From Bog-257 sp963805985 (GTDB taxonomy: Bacteria; Acidobacteriota; Terriglobia; Terriglobales; Acidobacteriaceae), in assembly GCA_963805985.1 (NCBI GenBank), contig CAWDWG010000008.1, positions 620,001 to 684,000 of the forward strand: a stretch of 64,000 nucleotides of DNA, written 5' to 3'. Below, in pieces: positions 52,096 through 61,900 of this stretch (positions are counted from its first letter, which is position 1; every line of letters begins with the position of its first letter). A program made the translations under genes and the position numbers. The notes beneath the pieces were generated by a model that was not told the origin of the DNA, searched no databases, and saw only the letters and a list, made by a program, of their open reading frames with translations.

Positions 52096-53670
52096 ATGTC
52101 CGTCCACCACAAATCCGACGCCGAGATCATCGCGACCACGCACAACACGGCGCGGTTCTTCACCGAACACCGCCAGGTCGCCACGGTCCTGCTACTCGCC
52201 ACCTTCGCCTGGGGCTTATACGGCTATCACAAGATGCCCAAGCGCAAGGACCCGGACATTCCTGTGCGCGTCGCCATGGCGCAATGTAATTGGCCGGGCG
52301 CAACTGCGGAGCAGGTGGAGCAGTTGGTCACGCGCCCCATGGAGCAGGCGGCAACACAGAACACCACCATCAAGCCGCACAGTCCGTCGAGCTTCGGCAT
52401 TCGCTCCATGAGCTTTCCCGGCCTCGCCGTCGTCTATATCCAACTCGACGACAACGTCAAAGACAAGCAGAAGGAATTCAGCGACATCAACCTGAAGATG
52501 AATCAGGTGAACCTGCCGCGCGGCGCCGGACCCATCCAGTTCAACAGCAACTTCGGCAATACCGCGGCGCTGATGCTCACCGTCGCCAGCCCCATCGCCA
52601 CGCCAACTGAGATCGCGCTGCGCGCAAATCCCATTCGCAAGGCGATTGAAGAGACCCGCTCCCACCTGGCCAAGAACGCGCCGCAACCCCGAGTCAGCGT
52701 CATCTACGCGTTTCCGCTCACCGTCGCTGCCGGCCCGGTTCGCACCAACTTCGAGAACATTGCCGCGATCGCACAGCGCAACGGTACCCTCAAAGACCTG
52801 CACTTTTTCGACGGACCGGGCTACGTCGGCCTCGACGCCAGTACGCCCTTTGACGACGAGACCATCCGTCAGCGCGGTCAGCAGATCATCCGAAACAATC
52901 TGCAGGCCTCGGAGCTCTACCCTGACGCGTGGCAGCCCGCCATCATTCGCAATCCCGCCGACACCGAAGCCGAACTGGCCAAGGTCGCCGGCGCAAAGTA
53001 CTCCTATCGCCAGCTCGACAACTACACGAACCTGATGCAGCGTACGTTGCAGGGCGTGCCGGAAACGTCCACCGTCTCGCGCTCCGGTGTGCTGTCCGAG
53101 CAGATTTATCTCGACTACTCCCAGCAGCGCCTGGCGCAATACGGATACGATCCTTCCAAGCTCAAAGACATCCTCAACGCGCAAAACATCACGCTGCCTG
53201 CCGGCTCGCTCGAGGTCGGTCCGCAGGACCTGGTCATCAATCCGTCGGGCCTGTTCACCGAAGCTCCGCAGATCGGCAACGTCATCATCGGCGTCTCGTC
53301 GTCGAACAGCCCGGTCTACCTGCGCGACCTGGTCGACATCTCGCGCACCTATCAGAGCCCGCCCACGTTCCTTAACTACCTCACCTACCAGGATAAGCAG
53401 GGGAACTGGGATCGCAGCCGTGCCGTCTCGGTCGCCATCAACATGCGCTCCGGCCAGCAGATCGATCTCTTCGGACAGCATGTGAAAGAGAAGCTGGCCG
53501 CGCTCGCTCCCTACCTGCCCGACGATCTGGTCATCGTCCCAACCTCCAGCCAACCGGTACAGGTGAAAGAGCAGATCGATCTCTTCATGGACGCGCTCTA
53601 TGAAGCCATCGGCCTGGTCGTCATCGTTTCCCTGCTGGGATTCTGGGAATGGCGCTCCGCCGATACTTGA
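52096..53670 (+). CDS. RND efflux pump, N-terminal part (gene split by a frameshift)
   Basis: 524 residues covering the cytoplasmic N-terminus, TM1 (ATVLLLATFAWGLYGYH), the first periplasmic porter/docking domain (MPKRKDPDIPVRVAMAQCNWPGATAEQVEQLVTRPME, with the DPDIP motif) and TM2 (LYEAIGLVVIVSLLGFWEWRSA). It stops at TGA 53668-53670 immediately after the conserved WEWRSA. The sequence continues without loss in the ORF that begins at 53649. A one-nucleotide indel at about 53661-53669 would join the two into a 1241-residue RND transporter. The homologous frame on both sides is intact, so the split is recent, real as a two-part gene, or an assembly error. Confidence 0.88.
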   Translation: MSVHHKSDAEIIATTHNTARFFTEHRQVATVLLLATFAWGLYGYHKMPKRKDPDIPVRVAMAQCNWPGATAEQVEQLVTRPMEQAATQNTTIKPHSPSSFGIRSMSFPGLAVVYIQLDDNVKDKQKEFSDINLKMNQVNLPRGAGPIQFNSNFGNTAALMLTVASPIATPTEIALRANPIRKAIEETRSHLAKNAPQPRVSVIYAFPLTVAAGPVRTNFENIAAIAQRNGTLKDLHFFDGPGYVGLDASTPFDDETIRQRGQQIIRNNLQASELYPDAWQPAIIRNPADTEAELAKVAGAKYSYRQLDNYTNLMQRTLQGVPETSTVSRSGVLSEQIYLDYSQQRLAQYGYDPSKLKDILNAQNITLPAGSLEVGPQDLVINPSGLFTEAPQIGNVIIGVSSSNSPVYLRDLVDISRTYQSPPTFLNYLTYQDKQGNWDRSRAVSVAINMRSGQQIDLFGQHVKEKLAALAPYLPDDLVIVPTSSQPVQVKEQIDLFMDALYEAIGLVVIVSLLGFWEWRSADT

Positions 53671-55802
53671 TGGCAATGTCGATCCCCATCACGCTGGCGA
53701 TGACCTTCGGTGTGATCTACATCCTCGGCATCGATATCCAGCAGGTATCGGTAGCTTCGCTCATCATCGCGCTCGGCCTGCTGGTCGACGATCCCGTTGT
53801 CGCCGGCGATTCCATCAAGCGCATGCTCGCCGAGGGACATCCGCGCATCATCGCGCCCTGGCTGGGACCGACCAAGATCGAAGTTGCCATCCTCTACGCG
53901 ACCATCACGAACATCGTCGCCTATCTGCCGTTCCTGATGATCACGGGAACCACCGGCGAGTTCATCTACAGCTTGCCGGTTGTGATGACCGTCGCGCTCG
54001 TCTGCTCGCGCTTGGCGTCGATGACCTTCGTTCCCTTGCTGGGCTATTACCTGCTGCGCCCCGGCAAGCCCGAGCCGTCGATTGAAGAGCGCCGCACCAA
54101 GGGCTTCACCGGCAAGTACGCGTCGGTCGCCAAGTTCGCCATGGAACACCGCTGGAAGGTTGCGATCGGCTCGCTGGCGTTCCTGGTGCTAGGCGCTTTC
54201 CTGTTCTCGCAATTGAAGACATCGTTCTTCCCCGACGATGTCCAGTACTGGTCCTACATCGATGTCTGGCTGCCCAACGACGCCAACTTCGACGCGACTA
54301 ATCGCGCCGCGCAACAAGTCGAACAGATTGTCCGCGAGCAGGCGGACCTGTATGGCAAACAGCATCCCGAGAAAGACGGCTCGCCCGCGCACATCCTGAA
54401 ATATGTGACGACGTGGGTTGGCGGTGGAAGCCCTCGCTTCTGGTTCTCAGTCTCGCCGCAACCCAAGCAGCTCAACTACGCGCAAGTGCTGGTGCAGTTG
54501 ACGAACAAAGACTTCACTCCCGACTTTGTTACTCAGGTGCAGCCGGTCCTGACCGCAAAGGTACCCGGCGTGCGCTGCGACTTTCGCCAGCTGCAGACCA
54601 ATCCCATCAATTATCCGGTGGAGATCCGCGTCGTGAGCGAGGCCGATGTCAGCTCCAACCCCCAGCGCAGCGCGCAGGACATCGCTACTCTGCGCAAGAT
54701 CACATCGCAGGTGGAAGAGATTGTCCGCTCCGCTGCCGAGGCTCGCCGTGTGCGCAATGAGTGGATGAAGGACAGCTTCCAGGTCACACTGCAAGTCGAT
54801 CCCGACCGCGCGAATCTCGCCGGCATTACCAATCTGGATGTCGCCAACTCCGCCACCAGCGCCATGAGCGGCAGCACCGTCACCACGCTGCAGGACGGCG
54901 ATCAGAACATCCCCGTGGTCGCGCGCTTAAAGATGAACGAGCGAGCGCGGCTCTCCGACATTCAAAATCTCTACGTGTACTCGCAATCATCGAACGACAA
55001 CACCAAGATCCCTCTGGTCCAAATCTCCGACATCGATAAGAGCATGATGACCCAGCGCATCATCCGTATCGATCAGTTCCGCGAGATGTCCATCTTCGCC
55101 TTCCCTCACGGCAATCACCTCGCATCGGAGATCACCAGCGTCGTTCTGCCCAAGCTCAAGGAATTCGAGAAGACCATGCCGCCGGGATACAAGATCGAAA
55201 TCGGCGGCGAGTACAACAAGCAGCAGGACGGCTTCCGCAATCTGACCCTGGTCCTGGCTATCTCGATCTCGATGATCTACCTCGCGCTGCTCTTCCAGTT
55301 CAACAACGCGGTCAAGCCATTCCTGGTGTTTGCTACCGCGCCCTACGGCGTCGCCGGCGCCATCTTCGGTCTCTGGGTGATGAAAACCTCGTTCGGCTTC
55401 ATGGCGTTTCTCGGAATCGTCAGCCTGATCGGCGTGATCATCAGCCACGTCATCGTGCTCTTCGATTTCATCGAGGAGATGCACGCCAAGGGCGAGCCGT
55501 TCGAAGAAGCCGTAATTGACGCCGGCATCATTCGTCTGCGCCCCGTAATGATCACGGTCAGCGCGACCGTGCTGGCCCTGTTCCCGCTCGCCATGCACGG
55601 CGGCCCTCTATGGCAGCCATTGTGCTATGCGCAGATAGGCGGCTTGACGGTCGCAACCTTCATCACGCTGCTGATGGTTCCGGTGCTGTACGCCATCTTC
55701 GTTCTGGATCTCAAGATCCTCACCTGGGACATAAAGGAATCGCCAGAAGCGATAGAGGCTCAGCCAGTTACTTCAACAGCTACGCCCACCTCACACGCTT
55801 AA
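53649..55802 (+). CDS. RND efflux pump, C-terminal part (frameshift partner)
   Basis: 717 residues beginning at an ATG 22 nt inside the end of the upstream ORF. It opens with TM3 and the RND signature (SIPITLAMTFGVIYILGIDIQQVSVASLIIALGLLVDDPVVAGDSIKRMLAEG, with the TM4 Asp pair DDP), then the second periplasmic domain and the last membrane bundle (NLTLVLAISISMIYLALLFQFNNAVKPFLVFATAPYGVAGAIFGLWVM, GIIRLRPVMITVSATVLALFPLAM, QIGGLTVATFITLLMVPVLY). The pump exports toxic compounds using proton flow. Reinitiation at the overlapping ATG could still produce this half. Confidence 0.9.
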   Translation: MALRRYLMAMSIPITLAMTFGVIYILGIDIQQVSVASLIIALGLLVDDPVVAGDSIKRMLAEGHPRIIAPWLGPTKIEVAILYATITNIVAYLPFLMITGTTGEFIYSLPVVMTVALVCSRLASMTFVPLLGYYLLRPGKPEPSIEERRTKGFTGKYASVAKFAMEHRWKVAIGSLAFLVLGAFLFSQLKTSFFPDDVQYWSYIDVWLPNDANFDATNRAAQQVEQIVREQADLYGKQHPEKDGSPAHILKYVTTWVGGGSPRFWFSVSPQPKQLNYAQVLVQLTNKDFTPDFVTQVQPVLTAKVPGVRCDFRQLQTNPINYPVEIRVVSEADVSSNPQRSAQDIATLRKITSQVEEIVRSAAEARRVRNEWMKDSFQVTLQVDPDRANLAGITNLDVANSATSAMSGSTVTTLQDGDQNIPVVARLKMNERARLSDIQNLYVYSQSSNDNTKIPLVQISDIDKSMMTQRIIRIDQFREMSIFAFPHGNHLASEITSVVLPKLKEFEKTMPPGYKIEIGGEYNKQQDGFRNLTLVLAISISMIYLALLFQFNNAVKPFLVFATAPYGVAGAIFGLWVMKTSFGFMAFLGIVSLIGVIISHVIVLFDFIEEMHAKGEPFEEAVIDAGIIRLRPVMITVSATVLALFPLAMHGGPLWQPLCYAQIGGLTVATFITLLMVPVLYAIFVLDLKILTWDIKESPEAIEAQPVTSTATPTSHA

Positions 55803-56028
55803 GCAACCCCTCGCCGCAGCGACGATGCGGATCCTCTTGCAGCTGCCCGCCCGCTCGGCCGTCAACATCACTCTTGCATCGGCGATCGAAGTCGATTGGC
55901 ATCAGTCTGTTACATCGTTATGCGAAATTAAGTTGACGCTCCTGCCAAAACAGAGGGAATATTCATCCCGCGACACCGGGTCACCACACAGAGACCCGCG
56001 ACTCCACAACGATCGCAAGGAGCCCGTC

Positions 56029-57330
56029 ATGGCCCGCTTCACACTGCGCTTTCACTCTCTCGCGTTCGCTTTCCCATTGCTTGTTTTGCTGACCACAATT
56101 ACGACCGCACCGGCAGCGTCGCAGACCCTCAACGTCCTTCACACTTTCACCGGCGCTCAGGACGGCGGCAATCCGGGCAGCGGCCTGACGATGGACGGGC
56201 ACGGAAATCTCTACGGCACCACCTTGTTTGATGGTCTGGGATACGGAACGGTCTTCAAGCTGGCGCGTTCCGGATCAGGATGGGTGCTCACGCCGATCTA
56301 CAGCTTTCATGGGTCCGATGGAGCGGGTCCCAACGGCGTGGTTTTTGGACCCGACGGAAACCTCTATGGCACCACCGCGGCTGGCGGCGGGGGTAACTGT
56401 GGCGTCTCTGGTTATCAGGGATGTGGAACCATCTTTCGGCTGCAGCCTCCGGCTTCCGCCTGCAAGTCCTTCTCCTGTCCCTGGAACGAAACCGTTATCT
56501 ACGAAGCCCAGGAGGACAAGGGCGTCTTCCTGTACGGCAACGTTACCTTCGATAAGGCCGGCAATCTGTATACGACCGTCTTCAACGGCGGTCCAATAGA
56601 CGCGGGTTATGTGGTCGAGCTGACCCTCAACGGCGGCAACTGGTCCCACAAGATCATTTATAATTTCGACCCCTTCGAGGGAGGTGGGGACGGATCCAAT
56701 CCGGTCGCGGGCGTCATCTTCGACGCATCGGGTAATCTCTACGGCACTACCGTAGACTCCGGAGCCGGCGGTTGCGGCGTCGTCTACGAGTTATCGCCAA
56801 GTGGCTCGAACTGGACGGAAACCATCCTGCATGGCTTCTTAGCGGAACCTGACGGCTGCGAACCTTACGCTCCGCTGGCCTTCGACGCGCACGGCAATTT
56901 GTGGGGTACGACATCCGATGTCGGCCCACAAGCAGGCGGAACGATTTTCGAATTCACTCCCAACAATGGCGGCTGGACGTTCTCAACTCAATGGGCATTC
57001 AGCGACGAAGGCGGGGGCGGACATGACCCGAGCGGACCGCTCGTCTTTGACGCGAGCGGCGATATCTGGGGCACAACTGGTGACACCGGATGCTGTGGAT
57101 TCGGCACCATTTTCGAGCTGACTCCCGTCAGCGGCGGCGGCTGGTCGGAAGACGTCCTGTACTACTTCGAGGAGAGCGGCGCCGGCGCCAATCCCAACAC
57201 CGGTTTGATCTTCGATGCCCAGGGCAATGCTTACGGCACAACCGGGCGCGGCGGCAACGATTCCGATTGCAATGACTTTCCCGGTTGCGGCACGGTGTGG
57301 CAGCTCACAGGTTTAGGTGATCGCCACTAG
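56029..57330 (+). CDS. Secreted GloVer-repeat protein (second copy in window)
   Basis: Start at 56029 with AAGGAG upstream; 433 residues. The signal peptide LAFAFPLLVLLTTITTAPAAS is cut near residue 30 (SQTLNVLHTF). The body has tandem GloVer repeats, e.g. GLTMDGHGNLYGTTLFDGLGYGTVFKLARSGSGW, VFGPDGNLYGTTAAGGG, FDASGNLYGTTVDSGAGGCGVVYEL, FDAQGNAYGTTGRGGN. Several repeats carry paired cysteines (GGNCGVSGYQGCGTIF, DTGCCGFGTIF, DSDCNDFPGCGTVW), unlike the copy at 2345-3568. Extracellular, function unknown. Confidence 0.88.
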   Translation: MARFTLRFHSLAFAFPLLVLLTTITTAPAASQTLNVLHTFTGAQDGGNPGSGLTMDGHGNLYGTTLFDGLGYGTVFKLARSGSGWVLTPIYSFHGSDGAGPNGVVFGPDGNLYGTTAAGGGGNCGVSGYQGCGTIFRLQPPASACKSFSCPWNETVIYEAQEDKGVFLYGNVTFDKAGNLYTTVFNGGPIDAGYVVELTLNGGNWSHKIIYNFDPFEGGGDGSNPVAGVIFDASGNLYGTTVDSGAGGCGVVYELSPSGSNWTETILHGFLAEPDGCEPYAPLAFDAHGNLWGTTSDVGPQAGGTIFEFTPNNGGWTFSTQWAFSDEGGGGHDPSGPLVFDASGDIWGTTGDTGCCGFGTIFELTPVSGGGWSEDVLYYFEESGAGANPNTGLIFDAQGNAYGTTGRGGNDSDCNDFPGCGTVWQLTGLGDRH

Positions 57331-57350
57331 GTAAGCAAATTGAACTTCGG

Positions 57351-57398
57351 GTAGCGCCGGTCCCGGCCGGCTGTCCTGGCGGCGTCCCCGCCGCCAGC
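57351..57398. repeat. Two-hairpin REP-like element (family A)
   Basis: gtagcgccggtcccggccggctgtcctggcggcgtccccgccgccagc. The first hairpin is gccggtcccggccggc; the second is tggcggcg-tcc-ccgccgcca. It is the best-preserved copy of the family in the window. Confidence 0.8.
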
Positions 57399-57560
57399 GA
57401 CCTCCCGGGTATACGGAACGGATCACCGAAACACCCGGCCTGTCACAATCTCCGCTCGCGACGACCACTGTTTCCTTCGTAGGTTATACTGCGGCTAAGC
57501 GGAAACTTCCCCCGGATCATCGCATCCACATAACTCAGTTCCGTTGTTGATCGGAAGCGA

Positions 57561-58553
57561 ATGGGCGACACGCTCCAATTCGTGGTTCACTACGGCTATG
57601 CCCTGCTCTTCGGCTGGGTACTGCTGGAGCAGGGTGGCTTGCCCATTCCGGCAACGCCTCTGTTGCTCGCCGCCGGAGCGCTCGCCGGACAGGGCCGCAT
57701 GCACCTGGCCCTGGTGATCCTGATCGGTACTGCCGCCTGCCTCGGCGCTGATATCTTCTGGTATTCCTTCGGCAAGCGCCGCGGAGCGATCGTTTTAAAT
57801 CTTCTTTGCCGCATCGCGCTGGAGCCCGATTCCTGCGTCCGCCGCACCGAAACCCGCTTCAGCAGGTGGGGAGCGCGCACCCTCCTGATCTGCAAGTTCA
57901 TCCCAGGATTGAATACCGCTGCTCCTGCGTTGGCCGGGATGGTGAATCTTCCATACGGCCGCTTCCTGCTCTTTGATCTGATCGGCGGCTTGCTGTGGAC
58001 GACCGGCTATTCCCTGCTCGGCTTCCTCTTCAGCAAACAGCTTGATCTCATCGCCCGCGACGCTCACCTGCTTGGCGGCTGGCTGCTGGTCTTGTTCCTG
58101 ACCGGAGTCGTCGCTTATGTGCTGCGTCGCTGGCGCCAACGCGAGCTCTTCATCAAACAGGTGAAAGGCGACCGTATCACTCCCGATGAACTGAAGCATC
58201 AACTGGAATCGGGCGAGCGGCCGGTGATCATCGATCTGCGCCATCCCCTGGATGTGCTGACCGATCCGCGCACCTTGCCCGGAGCGCTGCAAATCGCGCC
58301 CGAAGATCTGACGTCGCGTCGCGGAGAGATCACGCGTGATGGCGAGATCGTCCTCTTCTGTACTTGACCAAACGAAGCCACCAGCGCCCGTGTGGCGCTG
58401 CAACTCCGGAAGATCGGAATTCGTCGCGTGCGCCCGCTGCTGGGGGGCTTTCACGAGTGGAAGAGCCTGGGCTTTCCGCTGGTGGAAATCGCTCCGCCAG
58501 AGTCCGCTCCCGGCATCTCGACTCAACACCTTCCCGCCCAAGGCCGCGCGTAG
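57561..58553 (+). CDS. DedA-family membrane protein fused to a rhodanese domain, with in-frame TGA (candidate selenoprotein)
   Basis: Residues 1-200 are a DedA/SNARE-associated membrane protein (VLLEQGGLPIPATPLLLAAGALAG, RWGARTLLICKFIPGLNTAAPALAGM, LLWTTGYSLLGFLF). A rhodanese domain follows (ITPDELKHQLESGERPVIIDLRHPLDVLTDPRTLPGALQIAPEDL, EIVLFCT). Then comes TGA at 58365-58367 (codon 269), and the same frame goes on with PNEATSARVALQLRKIGIRRVRPLLGGFHEWKSLGFPLVEIAP to TAG at 58551-58553. In homologues the loop is CxCPNEAxSAR, so the TGA stands where the second Cys is expected, two residues after the catalytic Cys (267). A SECIS-like stem-loop follows. If TGA is a stop, the gene ends at 58367 with half a rhodanese domain. 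ATG 57561 has GGAAG upstream. Confidence 0.85.
58382..58400 (+). promoter_or_regulatory. SECIS-like stem-loop downstream of in-frame TGA
   Basis: Stem cagcgcc/ggcgctg (7 bp, fully paired) with loop cgtgt. It starts 14 nt after the TGA, so the loop begins 22 nt after it. A bacterial SECIS usually has a short stem, a loop with G among its first two bases, and a loop 16-37 nt from the UGA; this one meets all three (from memory of the consensus). In a GC-rich gene such a hairpin can also arise by chance. Confidence 0.5.
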
Positions 58554-58643
58554 AGAACTCACCTCAATACTTGGCCGTTGCACACCTTCAACACTGATTC
58601 CTCGTAATCATGGTCGTGCGCACACAGCGCCGAAGAACCATCC

Positions 58644-58948
58644 TCAGTGGAAACGCGGAACCACCATCCTAAGCAAAAATACGGCGAATACTACAAAGAA
58701 TACTAACGATAAGTACACTGGTGCGCGTGACCAGCCACGCCTCGAGCTTCCCGGAGATAGACCTTGTGCTCAGCAATGAAACTGGAGGTTGTGCTTACTC
58801 GGTTCACCGCGAACCCTGCTTTCCTTAAACGTGCACGCATTAATAGCCAGCACAGTCCTTGGGCCAGGAAGGCGGCAAAGGCTATTTCAACCCCCAGAGG
58901 CAATTGCTTGTATACGAAAGTCATGGCAATTAGAAAAACTGCCTGCAA
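58644..58948 (-). pseudogene. Small two-helix membrane protein gene with a frameshift
   Basis: The first frame (start at 58948, or an in-frame ATG at 58924) encodes one helix (GVEIAFAAFLAQGLCWLLM) and RARLRKAGFAVNRVSTTSSFIAEHKVYLREARG, then runs into a stop at 58703. In the next frame the same strand continues SRAPVYLSLVFFVVFAVFLLRMVVPRFH, a second transmembrane helix with a proper end, to a stop at 58644-58646. One indel at about 58730-58745 would join them into a protein of about 100 residues with two membrane helices. Family unknown; hence called a frameshifted gene. Confidence 0.5.
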
Positions 58949-58971
58949 TTGACACCCGTTCAGAAGCGACC

Positions 58972-61900
58972 CTATGGCTTCCGCTTCCGAATCAACAAAT
59001 CGAAGCTCACCACGCCGTTCTCATCGCGCAGCCCTTGCAGCGTGTATTCGCTGTTGATGTTGTATTCGAACTGAATGATCTCCTGCTCCGAGCGCGCCAG
59101 GTCGGTAACAATGGTAAACGTGACGTTACTGGTCACCTGTTGCTCAATCGTCAGCCGCGCATTGGGATCGTTCTCCGGTCCGCCAAAGGCCGGATTGATG
59201 CGAATCGTGCTCCCGCCAAACAGCTTCGATACCCGGTTGTTCACCGCCTGGCTCAGCGCCGCTCCCAACAACGCCCCAGAGGCGTTCTCCGAAAGCCCGG
59301 GCGATGGACTCGCCCCCATGGCGTTTTCGGTTTGCGTAGAGCCAAAGGCCAGCAGCGAGATGATGTCGTCGCTGGAGAGCGGAGGATCGGAACGATAGGT
59401 GGTGTTCAGCCGCTCCAGCGTTCCGTGCAATCCAATCGTGATGTCGTAGTCGCGCACCCGCGTCGTCGCCTCCACATCCAGCACCGGATCGATGTGCACC
59501 GGATTGGTGAAGGTAACGTCACCGCGCTCCAGGTGATACTTCGTGCCGCCCACTTTAAGGTCGCCCTCCGCGATGCTCACACGTCCCAGCAGCACCGGCC
59601 GTGAGGCCGTTCCGCGTAACCGCAGATCAATATCGCCGGAAAGTTTCGCCAGCGAGGTCTGCACCGTCAGCTCCGGTGAGGAAAGAATTCTGACCTCGAG
59701 GTGCAGATTGTTCAGCGGCGAGTTCGGGCTGGGAACGCTGGGCGGCGCCGACGCCTCCGCCAGGAAGAACTGCAGATCGGCGGAAGGAATCTGCGCAAAG
59801 CGCGTGACCGTGATGTTGCCGGCGAGCGACGCGTTCTGCATCGTTCCGGTCAGGCGCAGCGACTGATCGGCGGTCACGCTGATTCCGGAATAGCGGAACC
59901 GAATGTCGTTCCCATCGGCGGTGAGGTTAAAGCCGAGGGTGCGCCCGAAGGTCAGAAAGCCACCGAACTTCACATGCCCACCGCCGACGCGGCCGCTGAG
60001 GTTCTCGACCTCCAGCCGATCCTGATTGAAGACCAGGCTGCCATTCACATCGCCCAGCCCGGCCGGCAGATCGATCATCGAGAATCCTGCCTGCACCACA
60101 TCGGCTCGTCCCGACATAACCGGATCTGCTGCCGTGCCTTTGATCGTGACATTGATGTTCATAACACCGTAGGCAGTCAAGTCGGGATACAGCGTTGACG
60201 CCACCTTCAGGCTGAGCGAGCCATTGGCGCTCAGGTCTAGCGGCCGATCACCGGCCAGGCTTGCTGTGCCCGCAAGTGTGAAATGCGTGTCCTGGCTGAC
60301 CAGCGTGCAGTGCTGGATGCTGACGGTTTTATTGGCCAGGCTCAGCTCCACCGGGCCGTCAGTCTTGATGGGGACGCGGTCCACCTCGACCGAAAACTGC
60401 TGCACCGTCAGATTGCCGCGCAACAGATGCGGCTGCTTCAGTGGGCCAGTCACTGTCGCCTGTCCGTCGAGCGACGCCGCGCGTGTCACCTGCGAGCGCA
60501 TTGTTTCGGGTAGGAAGGCGTCGACATCGAGGTTCGCAAAGTTCAGCGTCGCAGTCATCGGCATGTCGCCTTCTAAATCCGCGCTGCCGTCGAGCGAGAA
60601 CGTGGCTTTGGGGAAGGTCGAGCGCGCGGTCAGCGTCATCTGCCGCCCATGAGTAACGGCATCGGCCTTCAGGTTGCCCAGCAAGTCGCCATTGAGCACC
60701 AGGTTATCGATCTGCAAATGCGCGTTGATCACCGGCTCATCCGCTGTCCCCGAGCCCTTCACAGTGAAGTTGGCGACCCCGGCAGTTTGCAGATGCGGCG
60801 TTTGTGCCTCGGGAATATCGGCCAGATCGATACTCTGCCCCGTCAGGTCAAGTTTCATTTCCTTGCTGCGGAAGTTGTAAGCCGCCGATCCAACGACCGT
60901 GCCGCGCTTGGCCTGCAGATGGATCTCGTCGAGTTCCGCCGCGTGGTTGGCAAATTGAATCTTCGATGTGAGCGCAATGATCGGCCGCCCGCGCGCTTCC
61001 CCTTCAGTCAGCGAAAGCTGGCCGCGCCCGTGCGGATCGGCCTCGGTGCCCGCCGCTTGCAGTGTCAGGTTGAGCTTCCCGCTGATCTTGTAACTGGTGC
61101 CAAAGGCATGTTGGAACTCGGTGATGTCTCCATCGTGAATCGCAGCCTGAATCTTGAACTGCGAGTTCTCGTTGAAGTTTCCTTTGTCGAGCGCCGCCGA
61201 GCCGTCAACCGTGATCCGCGCGCTGCCTTCCTGAACCGTCGCGTGATGCACAGCAACAGCCGAAGGTGAATACTCCACATCCGCGGAAAATTGATCGATG
61301 TGAATTCTTCTTGGTGGTGCGGCCGGCGGCGGAACAGGTGCAGGCTCGGGCGTCGAACTCGAATGAAACCACGATTTGTGCGTGGCAACAGGCTTAGGAC
61401 CTGGCTGTGCCGGAGCATTCGCCGTGGGAACATAAAGGTAAGTGAAATTCGTCGCCAGCAAGTGTCCGGCCACTTGCGGCGCGCGGAATCGGCCATTCAA
61501 TGTTCCATCGAAGCTCACGGCGCCACTCAGTCCGATCGGCAGAGGCGCGTTGCCCATCGCCTTCAGCATCGGTTCAAACTCAGCGAGACTTGTGGTGTTG
61601 GCGCTCACCTTCAGGGCTGCTGATGTCTCGCTCAAGGCCCCGGACGCTTCGACATGCGACTGCGGTGTGTTCAACGTCAGAACAGCCAGATCGGTTCGTC
61701 CCGATCGCAGGCTGTATCGCCCGCGCAGATTTCCACTCACCGGCAATTGATTCGCCGCCGGCGCCCTCGGTGCAGTGATACCGAGCGCGAGATCGGCCAG
61801 CGTGTTGTCTAACGATTGCTTCCACGACAGATTCACCGTACCTGACACGCTGCCCGCCACATTCAGCCTGTCCACCGGCACTTCCCTGCTCGAGATCATG

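Noticed and set aside
53655..53672. Programmed ribosomal frameshift in the RND gene
   Set aside because: No slippery heptamer or obvious stimulatory structure at the junction; an indel or coupled reinitiation is simpler.
58365..58367. TGA read as a sense codon by a variant genetic code
   Set aside because: Other genes here end normally at TGA (for example ileS and the ABC ATPase), so a general TGA reassignment is excluded; only context-dependent decoding remains possible.
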